NCBI GenBank assembly: GCA_964414785.1
Contig: CAYPXZ010000005.1
Span: 1-64,000, forward strand
Source: Palsa-1447 sp964414785
GTDB lineage: Bacteria > Verrucomicrobiota > Verrucomicrobiia > Opitutales > Opitutaceae
Length of the DNA stretch: 64,000 nucleotides
Direction: 5' to 3'
Within the stretch, counting starts at the first letter, position 1; every line of letters begins with the position of its first letter. Shown here one piece after another: positions 1 to 9,033 of this stretch. The notes under the pieces were generated by a model. That model saw nothing but the letters and a program-made list of their open reading frames with translations. It was not told the origin of the DNA and made no database searches. A program made the position numbers and the translations under genes.

Positions 1-1622
1 CCGGAACCATGGTCCGCGGCCTGGAGATAATCCTGAAGGGCCGCGACCCCCGCGATGCGTGGGCGTTTTGCGAGCGCGTCTGCGGCGTCTGCACGACGGT
101 GCATGCCCTGGCGTCGGTGCGCTCCGTCGAGGATGCGCTCGGCGTCGCGGTGCCACCCAACGCGGAGCTCATCCGCAACCTGATGTTCTGCACCCAATAC
201 ATGCAGGACCACGTGGTGCATTTCTATCACCTGCACGCCCTCGATTGGGTGGACGTGGTGAGCGCGCTCAAGGCGGATCCCGCGGAGGCCTCCAGGATAG
301 CACAGAGCATATCGAGCTGGCCCAAGAGCTCCCCTGGCTACTTCAGCGACCTCCAGAAGCGGCTGACGAAGTTCGTCGAGAGCGGGCAGCTTGGAATATT
401 CGCGAATGGCTACTGGGGCCACCCGGCCTACAAGCTTCCGCCCGCAGTGAACCTGATCGGCGTGGCGCACTATCTCGAGGCGCTCGAATGGCAGAAGGAG
501 ATCGTCAAGGTGCACACGATCTTCGGAGGAAAGAACCCGCATCCGAACTACCTCGTTGGCGGCGTACCGTGCGCCATCAACATCGACGAGGCCAACGCGC
601 TCAATGCCGAGCGCCTGGGGATGGTCGCAAGCCTCCTGCAGCAGGCAAAGCAGTTCGTCGAGCAGGTGTACCTGCCCGACCTGTTGGCAATCGCCCCTTC
701 CTACCTCGACTGGGCGGCGATAGGCGGAGGGGTGAAAAACTACCTCTGCTATGGGGACCTGCCCACCAACGGCTTCGGCGACGTGGCGCACTTCAAGTTC
801 GCGCGCGGGGCCATATTGGACAGGGACCTCTCACGTCTGCATGAGGTCGACCCAAGGGATCCGTCGGGGGTGCAGGAGTTCATCGACCACTCCTGGTACA
901 CGTATGAAGCCGCTGGCGGGAAGCATCCGTGGGACGGCGAGACGAAGCTTAACTACACGGGGCCGAAGCCGCCGTACGAGCACCTCAATGTCGACGCCCA
1001 GTATTCCTGGCTCAAGACGCCGCGCTGGAAGGGCCATGCCATGGAGGTGGGTCCGCTAGCCCGGATGCTCGTCGGCTATGCCGGCGGCAACCCCGAGATC
1101 AAGGAGGCCGTGACCGAGGCGCTTGCAGCTCTAAACGCCCCTGCTCCGGCCCTCTTCTCAACCTTGGGCCGCACTGCGGCTCGCGGCATCGAGACCAAGC
1201 TCGTCGCCCGATGGGCCCTCGAGTTCTACGACCAGCTGATCTCCAACATAAAGAACGGCGACTCCCGCACCTTCACCAAGGAGAAATGGGAGCCTTCCAC
1301 CTGGCCGACAAGCGCCAGGGGCGTCGGGCTTTCCGAGGCCCCCCGCGGGGCCCTCGCCCACTGGATCGTCATCAAGAACCAGCGAATCGAGAACTATCAG
1401 CTCGTGGTGCCGAGCACCTGGAACGCATCGCCGCGTGACGCTAATGGCGAGCGCTCGCCTTACGAGGCCTCGCTGGTCGGCACTCCGGTGCATGACGCAA
1501 AGCTCCCGCTCGAGATCCTGCGAACGATCCACTCGTTCGATCCCTGCCTCGCCTGCGCCGTCCACCTCTACGACGACAAGGGCGCGACTCTCCAGCAGGT
1601 CTCCACCTCACCCGCAGTCTAA
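1..1622 (+). CDS. hyaB: [NiFe]-hydrogenase large subunit, group 1 (5' truncated by window edge)
   Basis: Catalytic subunit of a membrane-associated uptake hydrogenase that oxidises H2 at a Ni-Fe(CN)2CO centre. The frame is open to base 1 and the first ATG (base 9) is internal to the conserved region, so the N-terminus lies outside the window. Counting from that ATG, the proximal motif with CGVC is at residues 25-28 followed by His32, and the distal motif DPCLACAVH is at 511-519. Residues after that His (18 in number) form the C-terminal peptide normally removed by the maturation protease. The small subunit should lie immediately upstream. A cytochrome b subunit and protease follow, which is the standard hya/hup order. 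Assignment to group 1 rests on the neighbours and the L1/L2 motifs; the subgroup is not resolved. Confidence 0.95.
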   Translation, partial: GTMVRGLEIILKGRDPRDAWAFCERVCGVCTTVHALASVRSVEDALGVAVPPNAELIRNLMFCTQYMQDHVVHFYHLHALDWVDVVSALKADPAEASRIAQSISSWPKSSPGYFSDLQKRLTKFVESGQLGIFANGYWGHPAYKLPPAVNLIGVAHYLEALEWQKEIVKVHTIFGGKNPHPNYLVGGVPCAINIDEANALNAERLGMVASLLQQAKQFVEQVYLPDLLAIAPSYLDWAAIGGGVKNYLCYGDLPTNGFGDVAHFKFARGAILDRDLSRLHEVDPRDPSGVQEFIDHSWYTYEAAGGKHPWDGETKLNYTGPKPPYEHLNVDAQYSWLKTPRWKGHAMEVGPLARMLVGYAGGNPEIKEAVTEALAALNAPAPALFSTLGRTAARGIETKLVARWALEFYDQLISNIKNGDSRTFTKEKWEPSTWPTSARGVGLSEAPRGALAHWIVIKNQRIENYQLVVPSTWNASPRDANGERSPYEASLVGTPVHDAKLPLEILRTIHSFDPCLACAVHLYDDKGATLQQVSTSPAV

Positions 1623-1634
1623 CCCAAGGCTGCT

Positions 1635-2363
1635 ATGAAAACCCTCTCTGCGACTGCCCAGCCCCACGAGTTTCAGCGCATCTATGTTTGGGAGCTGCCG
1701 GTTAGGTTCTACCATTGGCTGAACGCGCTCTGCATCCTCGTCCTTACAATCACGGGATTCATCATCGCAAACCCGCCCGCCATCAACACGGCAAGCGAGG
1801 CGTCGTTTAGCTACTGGTTTGGGACGGTCCGGTTCATCCACTTCATGGCGGCGTACGTGTTCGTGTTCAACTTTGCCTTCCGGATCTACTGGGGGTTCGT
1901 TGGAAACCAATACGCGAATTGGAAGAACTTCCTGCCGCTGCGCATTGCGCAGTTCCGGGAGGTGCTTGCCGTGCTGCGCGTGGATATCCTGCAGTATTCG
2001 AACAAGACGCTCGTGTCGGTGGGGCACAACGCCCTCGCCTATCTGACCTACTTCGCAATGTTCCTGGTATTCCTCTTCCAGGTCGCCAGCGGGTTCGCGC
2101 TCTATGCGAAAATGAGCCACTCGTGGTTCCCGCAGCTCTTCACGTGGATGCTCCCCATCTTCGGCGGAGACCTTGGGCTGCGCCAATGGCATCACCTCGC
2201 GACCTGGTTCTTCATCATATTCACGGTGATACATGTGTATCTTGTTTTCTACCACGATTATGTGGAGGGTAACGGCGTTCTATCCTCTATGGCCGGCGGC
2301 TGGAAATTCCTGCAAAGGAAGACGCCAGCCGATTCCGCTCCCGCACGAAATGATCGGGTCTGA
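1635..2363 (+). CDS. hyaC: Ni/Fe-hydrogenase b-type cytochrome subunit
   Basis: Integral membrane dihaem cytochrome b (242 residues, normal family length) that anchors the hydrogenase and passes electrons from H2 to quinone. The N-terminal stretch VWELPVRFYHWLNALCI is typical, with the His in the first helix a likely haem ligand. Further His residues occur in HFMAAYVFVFNF and near the end in WHHLATWFFIIFTVIHVY. About four hydrophobic helices are visible. It starts 12 bases after the large subunit stop and overlaps the protease gene by 14 bases, so the three genes are co-transcribed. Confidence 0.92.
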   Translation: MKTLSATAQPHEFQRIYVWELPVRFYHWLNALCILVLTITGFIIANPPAINTASEASFSYWFGTVRFIHFMAAYVFVFNFAFRIYWGFVGNQYANWKNFLPLRIAQFREVLAVLRVDILQYSNKTLVSVGHNALAYLTYFAMFLVFLFQVASGFALYAKMSHSWFPQLFTWMLPIFGGDLGLRQWHHLATWFFIIFTVIHVYLVFYHDYVEGNGVLSSMAGGWKFLQRKTPADSAPARNDRV

Positions 2364-2871
2364 TCTAACGCTAGTTGGTGGCACCTCATCCCCGCCGGAC
2401 TCGTCCGAGACGGCCCTGCTCATTGTCGGTGTCGGAAACCTGCTCATGGGAGACGAGGGGGTGGGAATCCATGTCCTGCGGGAGCTCCAGAATGGCCCCG
2501 CGCTGCCGGGTGTCCGGCTTCTGGACGGCGGCACGGGCGGCATCAACCTGCTGGAATCCATAGCGCTCGCGCCCGTGGTCATCATGATAGACGCCACACG
2601 GGACGGGAGTCCTGCCGGGACCATCACCGAGCTAACCCCCGACTCGGTTGCGGACCTTCCCCGGGACCTCTCGGCCCACGATTTTGGCCTGCGCGACCTG
2701 TTCGCGGCCGCTGCTCTCCTCGGACAATTCCCCGAGATTCATCTTTTCACGGTCTCGGTGGAAACCATTCGGCCGATGTGTCTGGAGCTATCCCCGCCCG
2801 TTGCCGCCTCGGTGAGCTGGGTTGTGCGCGCGGTGCAGGGCCTTGCCTATCGACTTGTCGCGGAGCAATAG
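2350..2871 (+). CDS. hyaD: Hydrogenase maturation protease
   Basis: Endopeptidase of the HyaD/HupD family that removes the C-terminal peptide of the large subunit after nickel insertion. The chosen ATG gives 173 residues and begins inside the end of hyaC. A longer open frame from 2233 lies inside hyaC coding sequence and is not favoured. The GVGNLLMGDEGVGIHVLREL stretch near residue 27 and DGGTGGINLL are the family signatures; the acidic residue in GDEG and a later His (SAHDFGLRD) would bind nickel. It is the last visible gene of the operon, followed by a 125-base gap and the convergent korB. A short inverted repeat (2872-2886) follows the stop but has no T-tract. Confidence 0.9.
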   Translation: MIGSDLTLVGGTSSPPDSSETALLIVGVGNLLMGDEGVGIHVLRELQNGPALPGVRLLDGGTGGINLLESIALAPVVIMIDATRDGSPAGTITELTPDSVADLPRDLSAHDFGLRDLFAAAALLGQFPEIHLFTVSVETIRPMCLELSPPVAASVSWVVRAVQGLAYRLVAEQ

Positions 2872-2996
2872 GCGCCACCATGGCGCATTGAGCCGTTGAT
2901 CACCGCGAAGATCTCCCGGCCGAAATCCCAGCGTGGCCGCCCTGCCCAGCCGCGCGTCCACAGAGGAGGGCCAACGACCGGCGCCCATACCTGTGC

Positions 2997-3869
2997 TTAA
3001 ACAAGCGCCTCGACGAGCGCCCTGGCGGGTTTCTGCTGAAGGCCCCGGACTAGGGTCCCATATGCGGGCGGCGGATTTGGGTTTCGATAGAATACACCCA
3101 AATAAAGTGTTCCGGGTCGGGCTTGGGCCAGTTCCATGGCCTTCTGCTTGTTGCCCGGATCGTGCCCCTCATCCTCTAGCGAGCGTACCTTCACCCCCGC
3201 AAGGGCGTCCGGGTCACCGAAGCTGGCGCAAGGCGACTCGATGTTTACAAATGCGAAGCCCGGGAAGCGAATCGCCTCCTCGATGACCTTCGAGAGACCT
3301 TCCAAATCCGAGGCAATTCCCTGGGCGACGAAGTTGGCTCCATAGGAGAGGGCGTAGAGTATGGGATTTACCGGCGACTCCAGGGAACTGGTGGACAGAC
3401 CGGGCCCCTTTGCGCCGAAGGGTGCCGTGGGCGAGAGCTGGCCGTCGGTCAGCCCGTGCACGTGATTGTCTAACACCAGGTAGGTCAGGTCCGGGTTTCG
3501 GCGTATGGCATGGGAAACATGCCCTCCCCCGATCGCGAAGCCGTCGCCGTCGCCACCCGCCACGAGGACAAGCAGCTCCGGCCGTGCAAGCTTGATACCC
3601 TGGGCGACCGGGAGGGCACGCCCGTGCAGGGAGCTGAAGCCGTAGGCGGTCGTGTACTCGGGAATCCGGCTCGAGCAGCCGACTCCCGACACGAAGGCTA
3701 TCTCGTGCGGGGGCCTGCCGACGGCGGCCAGGGCCTTGTGGAGGGCGGCCATCACCCCGAAGTCGCCGCACCCGGCGCACCAGGATGGCTTCACCTCGCC
3801 GCGGAAGTCCCGCGCCGAGCGGCAACCCGCCCTAGACTTGCCGCGCTGGCCTTTGGCCGTGGAGATCAT
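2997..3869 (-). CDS. korB: 2-oxoacid:ferredoxin oxidoreductase, beta subunit
   Basis: Thiamine-diphosphate-binding half of a 2-oxoglutarate (or other 2-oxoacid):ferredoxin oxidoreductase. 290 residues from the ATG that overlaps the alpha subunit stop as ATGA; the upstream open frame inside korA is discarded. CAGCG (Cys31 and Cys34) and Cys65 (GVGCSS) supply three conserved cysteines for a [4Fe-4S] cluster. GDGDG at 106-110 followed by Asn135 is the TPP/Mg motif, and HGLTDGQ corresponds to the usual YGLTGGQ. Substrate is inferred: korAB-like pairs usually act on 2-oxoglutarate, and pyruvate is covered by nifJ in this window. Confidence 0.92.
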   Translation of the reverse strand: MISTAKGQRGKSRAGCRSARDFRGEVKPSWCAGCGDFGVMAALHKALAAVGRPPHEIAFVSGVGCSSRIPEYTTAYGFSSLHGRALPVAQGIKLARPELLVLVAGGDGDGFAIGGGHVSHAIRRNPDLTYLVLDNHVHGLTDGQLSPTAPFGAKGPGLSTSSLESPVNPILYALSYGANFVAQGIASDLEGLSKVIEEAIRFPGFAFVNIESPCASFGDPDALAGVKVRSLEDEGHDPGNKQKAMELAQARPGTLYLGVFYRNPNPPPAYGTLVRGLQQKPARALVEALV

Positions 3870-5662
3870 ATGATATTCAGGAGGTCGCAGTAATGGGAAC
3901 GAAACCGATCCCCCGCCGGCTGCTCCATGGCGCGGATCAGCTGGACGATTTCGTGCGGCGATATCCGGTTTGCGCCGCTCTTGGACACCGACATGAACTC
4001 CCTCGGGACGTTGGTCCACATCCTGAGGATGCGATGGAGCTGCCCCTGGTGGGACTGCTCGACCACGACGCAGCGGCTCAGAGAAGCGAAGAAATCCGCG
4101 TAGACCGCCTCCGCGACCGGGTAGAGCAGCTTGGGGATGAGGAGCTTCACCCTGATTCCCTTGGCCTGAGCGATCTGGACCGCCTCGAGCGCGATCCCCG
4201 CCATGTTGCCCCAGCTGATGAGTCCTATGCGTGCGTCGGGGTCACCCTCTAGGACAAAGAGATCGTGTCGCTTCTTAAGTGGATTGAGTTTGTTCAGCCG
4301 CTTCCGGTTCATGCGGGCGTGCATTTCTCCGCTCACGGTCGGTGTGCCCCGCTCGTCATGTTCAAGGCCGCCGGCAAGATAGTTGCCTCCCCTCATCCCA
4401 GGGTGGCTGATCGGGCTGATTCCCTCCTCCGTCAAATGGAAGCGGGCGTACTTCCGTAGCTCTGAACGGGTGGGTTCCAGCCTGTCCACCACCACAAACC
4501 TCGACGGATTGACGGGGTCCATGATGGCCTTGCACTGCGCTATCTCCTGGTCGGAGAGCACGATGACCGGGGTCTGGTAGTGCTCGGCGATATTAAACGC
4601 CTCTACCGTGATATCGAATGAGTCGCGCGCGTTTGTCGGGGCCAAGATCGGGCGGACCACGTCGCCGTGGCAGGCAAATACCGCCGCAAAGAGGTCGGCC
4701 TGCTCCTGGCGCGTCGGCATGCCCGTTGCCGGGCCGCCTCGCTGGACATTGACGCTAACAAGCGGAAGTTCAGCGGCACTGGCCATGCCAAGCACCTCGG
4801 TCTGCAGCGAGAAGCCGGGCCCCGATGTGGCCGTCATGGACTTTACACCCGCGAATGCGGACCCCACCGCCGCGGCAGCCGCGGCGATTTCGTCCTCGGC
4901 GGGCAAGAATGTGCCCCCGTATTTCCATATCTCCTGCTGCATGTACTGCATGATCTCGCTGGCGGGAGCCATCGGGTAGGCGCTAAAGAACTTGCAGCCT
5001 GCGAACAGCGCCCCGCGGGCGCACATCTCATTGCCGTCGGCCACGCGCCTCGGGCCGTTTCCAAAGGCGGGCCGGTTCATCCTGAGGTCAAGCGGCAGCG
5101 GATGAAGCCTCGCATACGCGGCTCCCGCGGCGAACGCTTGCCGGCTGATCCTTGAATTGGCGTGCTCGGTCTTCGCCCTGGGAGTGCCGTTCACGTCCTG
5201 GCCCCTCTTCAAGGGCAGGCCCAGCCATCCGGAAAGCAGACCGACGACAACGCCTTCCTTGGCCTCCGGCAAGCCGGTGGCCTTGATTGCGAGTTCTTCG
5301 ATCGGAACTGCCACGGCGGCCATCGGCTGAACGTCTCCCAGCGGGATCGAGGCGGGTTTGAGGCCCGTCCTCTGCTCGTAGACGACAACCGTGTCGCCGC
5401 TGACGGGGAAGTCGGTGCGCAGGCGTAGGTAGTCCTCCCAATTGTGGACGACGGCCAGGTCGAGCCCGTCACCAGGGTTGAGCACAGGCGTAACGGAAAC
5501 CCTAAGCCGGCACGACGACTCGCCCCCGCGGATCTGGGCGCCGCTGCTCTTGCTGAGTATCCCGAAGTAGCCCTCCTGTGCAAATGCGCGCAGCAGCGAT
5601 TCCCCGGCCGCGGCGACCCCGTCGCCTCCCGAGCCGACGATGCCTATCACTAGGCTGCGCAT
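3866..5662 (-). CDS. korA: 2-oxoacid:ferredoxin oxidoreductase, fused gamma-alpha subunit
   Basis: Partner of korB. The 598-residue protein has the gamma (CoA-binding) domain first, starting VIGIVGSGGDGVAAAGE with SSGAQIRGGESSCRLR, then the alpha (pyrimidine-binding) domain from about residue 200 (GNEMCARGALFAGCKFFSAYPMAP, AEDEIAAAAAAVGSA, TSGPGFSLQTEVLGMA). This fused order is typical of bacterial KorA. The gene lies 3 bases after the ferredoxin stop and overlaps korB by 4, so fdx-korA-korB is one transcript. The enzyme can decarboxylate 2-oxoglutarate oxidatively to reduce ferredoxin, or fix CO2 reductively; direction cannot be told from sequence. Confidence 0.93.
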   Translation of the reverse strand: MRSLVIGIVGSGGDGVAAAGESLLRAFAQEGYFGILSKSSGAQIRGGESSCRLRVSVTPVLNPGDGLDLAVVHNWEDYLRLRTDFPVSGDTVVVYEQRTGLKPASIPLGDVQPMAAVAVPIEELAIKATGLPEAKEGVVVGLLSGWLGLPLKRGQDVNGTPRAKTEHANSRISRQAFAAGAAYARLHPLPLDLRMNRPAFGNGPRRVADGNEMCARGALFAGCKFFSAYPMAPASEIMQYMQQEIWKYGGTFLPAEDEIAAAAAAVGSAFAGVKSMTATSGPGFSLQTEVLGMASAAELPLVSVNVQRGGPATGMPTRQEQADLFAAVFACHGDVVRPILAPTNARDSFDITVEAFNIAEHYQTPVIVLSDQEIAQCKAIMDPVNPSRFVVVDRLEPTRSELRKYARFHLTEEGISPISHPGMRGGNYLAGGLEHDERGTPTVSGEMHARMNRKRLNKLNPLKKRHDLFVLEGDPDARIGLISWGNMAGIALEAVQIAQAKGIRVKLLIPKLLYPVAEAVYADFFASLSRCVVVEQSHQGQLHRILRMWTNVPREFMSVSKSGANRISPHEIVQLIRAMEQPAGDRFRSHYCDLLNII

Positions 5663-5665
5663 GGT

Positions 5666-5899
5666 CTAGGCCCCGTCGCTGCCGATGGACTCGGTTGCGC
5701 AGCCGGCGATCGCCTCTTCGACTTGGGCGATTTCCTCGGGGGTGACCGGCTGCCTGCTCACAAAGGAGAGGCAGGTGTCGGGATTGCGCGAGAAGAACTC
5801 GGGCGCGCTAACGCGGCATTGGTCACAGTCGATGCACGTGTTGTCGACGTAGAAGCGGCCTGAGGCGTTTTCAGGGAGACGTTCACTTAGAGTTGCCAT
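5666..5899 (-). CDS. Single-cluster [4Fe-4S] ferredoxin
   Basis: A 77-residue ferredoxin with Cys22, Cys25 and Cys28 (CIDCDQC) and a distal Cys67 (GCATESIG), giving ligands for one [4Fe-4S] cluster; Cys43 is extra. The start chosen is the Met beginning MATLSERLP; the open frame continues upstream to 6025 but that part has no ferredoxin character and covers the promoter region. It sits first in the fdx-korA-korB transcript, so it is the likely electron partner of the oxidoreductase, and perhaps of the divergent complex I that lacks an NADH module. That last link is inference. Confidence 0.85.
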   Translation of the reverse strand: MATLSERLPENASGRFYVDNTCIDCDQCRVSAPEFFSRNPDTCLSFVSRQPVTPEEIAQVEEAIAGCATESIGSDGA

Positions 5900-5953
5900 A
5901 TCGCCAAGAGTAATCCATCGGGCCTCCCGATTCTGCGCATACACAGCATTTCG

Positions 5954-5970
5954 TTGCGCATTTTTTGCCC
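5954..5970 (-). promoter_or_regulatory. Recurrent upstream motif, ferredoxin/kor operon copy
   Basis: Read on the minus strand the site is GGGCAAAAAATGCGCAA, ending 54 bases before the ferredoxin start. It matches the motif found in the same orientation upstream of nifJ and the cytochrome operons. A second TGCGCA lies just downstream on the same strand (around 5937-5950). Function unknown; promoter element or activator site. Confidence 0.4.
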
Positions 5971-6115
5971 AAAATCGCACCTGAATATGCGACGACAAGC
6001 CCACCGTGGGTCCCATTCGAAGCAATCCAGAGACCTCGGGAGGTGAAATCGTTAATCCGATCGTTTTGATTGGACCGGCGCCGCGCCTCTTCTATGACAA
6101 TTAATGATTAGCATG

Positions 6116-6131
6116 TGGCAAAAAGCAATAG
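6116..6131 (+). promoter_or_regulatory. Weak copy of the recurrent motif upstream of nuoA
   Basis: TGGCAAAAAGCAATAG, ending 41 bases before the nuoA ATG. It keeps the GGCAA half and an A-rich spacer, but the second half is one base closer and lacks TGCGCA, so it is the least certain member of the set. It lies in the 273-base divergent region shared with the ferredoxin operon, which has no gene. Confidence 0.25.
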
Positions 6132-6172
6132 GCAGAAAGCCGCGATTTAGGTAATGCTTGCGCCTGCCGGTT

Positions 6173-6544
6173 ATGCGAACCCACCCCTATGAGTTCCTAG
6201 GACTGTTTGTCGCTGTGGCGGTAGCATTGCCCCTAGTCATGGTCGGTGCCGTCCGCCTATGGTTCCTGCTATTTCAGCCGCTAAAGCCAAACACCGAGAA
6301 GAACCGCACCTATGAGTGCGGCGTGGTGCCTGAAGGCGATTCCTGGATCCAGTTTAAGGCGCACTATTACCTCTACGGCCTCCTGTTTCTCATTTTCGAC
6401 GTCGAGATCCTCTTCCTGCTTCCCTGTGCCGTGGCATTCACGACACTTCCGGCGGGCGCCCTCGTAGCGGTGCTCGTCTTCATCCTTCTCCTCGCGGAGG
6501 GCCTGCTCTGGGCCTGGCACCGCGGCCACCTTGAATGGACATGA
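6173..6544 (+). CDS. nuoA: Complex I subunit A
   Basis: Small membrane subunit of NADH/ferredoxin-quinone oxidoreductase; three helices, with the conserved KNRTYECGVVPEG loop and the acidic FDVEILFLLP segment. 123 residues from ATG 6173; a TTG at 6158 in the same frame would add five residues. A 12-codon reading frame (ATG 6154 to TGA 6192) in another frame overlaps the start. First gene of the 12-gene nuo operon and overlaps nuoB by 10 bases. Lies divergent from the ferredoxin/kor operon. Confidence 0.93.
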   Translation: MRTHPYEFLGLFVAVAVALPLVMVGAVRLWFLLFQPLKPNTEKNRTYECGVVPEGDSWIQFKAHYYLYGLLFLIFDVEILFLLPCAVAFTTLPAGALVAVLVFILLLAEGLLWAWHRGHLEWT

Positions 6545-7173
6545 ACCCGGCCGCTGAGATCACCGATGAAGAGCGCGCGGAACTGCGCAGGCACGGAATC
6601 CTCCTAACGAGCATCGAGGAGCTCTATAATTGGGGACGCAGCCACTCGGTGTGGCCCCTCCAGTTCGGCCTGGCATGCTGTGCGATCGAGATGATCGCGG
6701 CCTCCATGGCGCGTTTCGACATCGCGCGTTTCGGCTCCGAGGTGTTTCGACCGTCGCCCCGTCAGGCCGACCTTCTGATCGTTTCGGGCACGGTGACCAA
6801 GAAGATGGCGCCGCAGGTCGTCCGGCTTTGGAACCAGATGGCCGAGCCGAAGTACTGCATCGCCATGGGGGCCTGCGCGATCTCGGGCGGGCCATTCAAG
6901 AGGGGCTACAACGTCCTCAAGGGTATCGACCGCTTCATCCCGGTTGACATCTACATACCGGGCTGCCCGCCGCGGCCCGAGGCGCTGCTCCACGGTTTGA
7001 TCGAGCTTCAGAAGAAGATTAGCGGCCAGAAGATCGCCGGGCCGGACGCCCCAAGGCACCTTCGCTCCGACCTGCCGTGCGAGTTTCCCGTGCCGGAGTT
7101 CGGCGAGCATGATCTCGATCCGCCAAAGAATCCCGCCGTCTGGCAGCCGCCGGAGGTCCCAAAGAGCGAATGA
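6535..7173 (+). CDS. nuoB: Complex I subunit B (cluster N2)
   Basis: Carries the terminal [4Fe-4S] cluster N2 that reduces quinone. Ligands visible are the tandem Cys48-Cys49 (FGLACCAIEM), Cys114 (AMGACAISGG) and Cys144 (YIPGCPPRPEAL). 212 residues; the C-terminal 45 residues are a hydrophilic Pro-rich tail beyond the usual core. Start at ATG 6535 within the end of nuoA. Present together with C, D and I, so the quinone-reducing connecting module is complete. Confidence 0.96.
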   Translation: MDMNPAAEITDEERAELRRHGILLTSIEELYNWGRSHSVWPLQFGLACCAIEMIAASMARFDIARFGSEVFRPSPRQADLLIVSGTVTKKMAPQVVRLWNQMAEPKYCIAMGACAISGGPFKRGYNVLKGIDRFIPVDIYIPGCPPRPEALLHGLIELQKKISGQKIAGPDAPRHLRSDLPCEFPVPEFGEHDLDPPKNPAVWQPPEVPKSE

Positions 7174-7189
7174 GCCGCGCGGATTGCCC

Positions 7190-7864
7190 ATGATCGAGAC
7201 ATTAGAATCCCTTAGCCAGCGCATCCTGACCCGATTTCCGGGTGCCGAGGTCTTGGTGGTGCCGAATCCCGCCCCGGCCGCGCAGCACTCGCTCCTCCTG
7301 GGCGCCGGACAGGCCCGCGCGATCGCGGAGTTCCTGCGCGATGACGGAGCCCTCAAGCTGGACCTGTGCTCCAACGTCACGGGCGTCGACTGGCCGGAAA
7401 AGGTGATCGTGGAGACCGCCAAATCGAGCGTATCCGACCCCGCTGGCGGCCCCGACAAGGTCGTCGAGGTCAAGACCGAGCGCCGCCAGCCCGGCTGCCT
7501 TGAGGTTGTCTACCATCTTTACTCCGTGTCCCTGAAGCACGGTCCCCTCGTCATCCGCATGCGCACGGCCGACCGCGCGGCCGGGGTCACGCTGCCGTCC
7601 CTCACGCCCGTCTGGCGGGCCGCCGAGTTCCAGGAGCGGGAAGTCTTCGACCTCTTTGGCGTGGTTTTCGAGGGGCATCCCGACCTGCGGCGAATCCTCA
7701 TGTGGGACGGCTTCAAGGACCATCCCATGCGCAAGGACTACGTTGAGCCCGAGGACTACGAATGGGAGCCGACCCCTCACGGCGACCTCCTCGCCAAGGT
7801 GAAGCTCATGCACCCGGACCCGGCGGCCGCCGCCTCGCCGCCCGCAGGAGGAGCCAAGCCGTGA
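7190..7864 (+). CDS. nuoC: Complex I subunit C
   Basis: Peripheral-arm 30-kDa subunit (224 residues). Conserved features are RADRAA-like MRTADRAAGVTLPSLTPVWRA-type region split here as AGVTLPSLTPVWRAAEFQER, then EVFDLFGVVFEGHPDLRRIL and the closing RKDYVEPEDYEW. The ATG at 7190 gives the normal N-terminus (MIETLESL); an upstream in-frame extension is inside nuoB. nuoC and nuoD are separate genes, overlapping as GTGA. Confidence 0.95.
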   Translation: MIETLESLSQRILTRFPGAEVLVVPNPAPAAQHSLLLGAGQARAIAEFLRDDGALKLDLCSNVTGVDWPEKVIVETAKSSVSDPAGGPDKVVEVKTERRQPGCLEVVYHLYSVSLKHGPLVIRMRTADRAAGVTLPSLTPVWRAAEFQEREVFDLFGVVFEGHPDLRRILMWDGFKDHPMRKDYVEPEDYEWEPTPHGDLLAKVKLMHPDPAAAASPPAGGAKP

Positions 7865-9033
7865 GCGCCCTCGGCGAATCCCCGTTGCTGCCCGCGGGCG
7901 GGGCTCGCGTTCGCGCGGTGAACGACGAGTTCCACGGAGACCTGCTGGAGGTCTCGATGGGGCCGCACCACCCGTCGACTCACGGGGTCTTCCGCATGGT
8001 CGCCACACTCGACGGGGAGCGAATCGTAAAGCTCAAGCCCGTGTTTGGATACCTGCATCGCAACCACGAGAAGATAGGCGAAAGCACGACCTACCTCTCC
8101 TCGATGCCCTACACGGACCGTCTCGACTACCTGAACTCGATGACGAACAACTGGGCCTACGCCCTGGCCGTCGAGAAGCTCGCGGGTCTGCCTGTGCCGG
8201 AGCGCGCCGAGTACCTGCGCGTCATACTTGCGGAGCTTTCCCGCCTGCAGAACCATATCTGCCTTGCCGGGTTCCTCCTTCAGGACACGGGCGCCAGCGG
8301 CACGCCGCTCATGTACGCCTTCAGGGAGCGCGAGAAGATCCTGGGGCTCTTTGAATCCCTGAGCGGCTCCCGCATGATGTGCAACTACCAGCGCTTCGGC
8401 GGCTGCAGGGTCGACGCTCCGCCCGACTGGATCCTGCGGGCGAGGCAGCTGGTCGACGGATTTGGGGCTTTTCTCGACGAATTTGAGGAGCTGGTGACGG
8501 GCAACGAGATCGTGATGGCGAGGACACAGGGCATAGGCGTGCTTACAGCCGCCGCCGCGGTGAGCGCCGGGGTAACCGGGCCGATGCTGCGCGCCGCAGG
8601 CGTCGGATATGACATCCGAAAGGTCGACGGCTACGGGCTCTACCCGCGCTTTAGTTTCCGCGTTCCCATCGGCGCCCACGGCGACACCTACGATCGCTAC
8701 ATGATTCGGATCCTCGAGATGCGCGAGTCGATCTCGATCCTGCAGCAGGCGCTTCGGGACATCCCCGAGGGACCGATCATGGACCCGAAGGCGAAGATCC
8801 GGGGCTTCAGGCCGAAGCCGGGCGAAGCCTACGGAAGGATCGAGGGCCCCAAGGGCGAGATAGGCTTCTATCTAATAAGCGACGGCACCCCAAATCCCTA
8901 CCGCTACAGGGTCCGCCCCCCCTCCTTCGTGAATCTCACCGTGCTCGAGGACCTTTGCCTCGGCCACACCATCGCGGACTCGGTCGTCGTGCTCGGAAGC
9001 ATCGACATCGTCCTCGGCGAGGTCGACCGGTGA
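7861..9033 (+). CDS. nuoD: Complex I subunit D
   Basis: 49-kDa subunit lining the quinone cavity with NuoB; evolutionarily related to the large subunit of [NiFe]-hydrogenases. 390 residues from a GTG start that overlaps the nuoC stop. GPHHPSTHGVFR near residue 40 is the quinone-binding beta-hairpin, and the C-terminal VVVLGSIDIVLGEVDR is the usual ending. Downstream, in place of nuoE, nuoF and nuoG, is an 86-base gap and then nuoI. Confidence 0.96.
   Translation: MSALGESPLLPAGGARVRAVNDEFHGDLLEVSMGPHHPSTHGVFRMVATLDGERIVKLKPVFGYLHRNHEKIGESTTYLSSMPYTDRLDYLNSMTNNWAYALAVEKLAGLPVPERAEYLRVILAELSRLQNHICLAGFLLQDTGASGTPLMYAFREREKILGLFESLSGSRMMCNYQRFGGCRVDAPPDWILRARQLVDGFGAFLDEFEELVTGNEIVMARTQGIGVLTAAAAVSAGVTGPMLRAAGVGYDIRKVDGYGLYPRFSFRVPIGAHGDTYDRYMIRILEMRESISILQQALRDIPEGPIMDPKAKIRGFRPKPGEAYGRIEGPKGEIGFYLISDGTPNPYRYRVRPPSFVNLTVLEDLCLGHTIADSVVVLGSIDIVLGEVDR

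Noticed and set aside
2872..2886. Terminator after hyaD (GCGCCA/TGGCGC)
   Set aside because: Stem of only six pairs with a 3-base loop and no T-tract.
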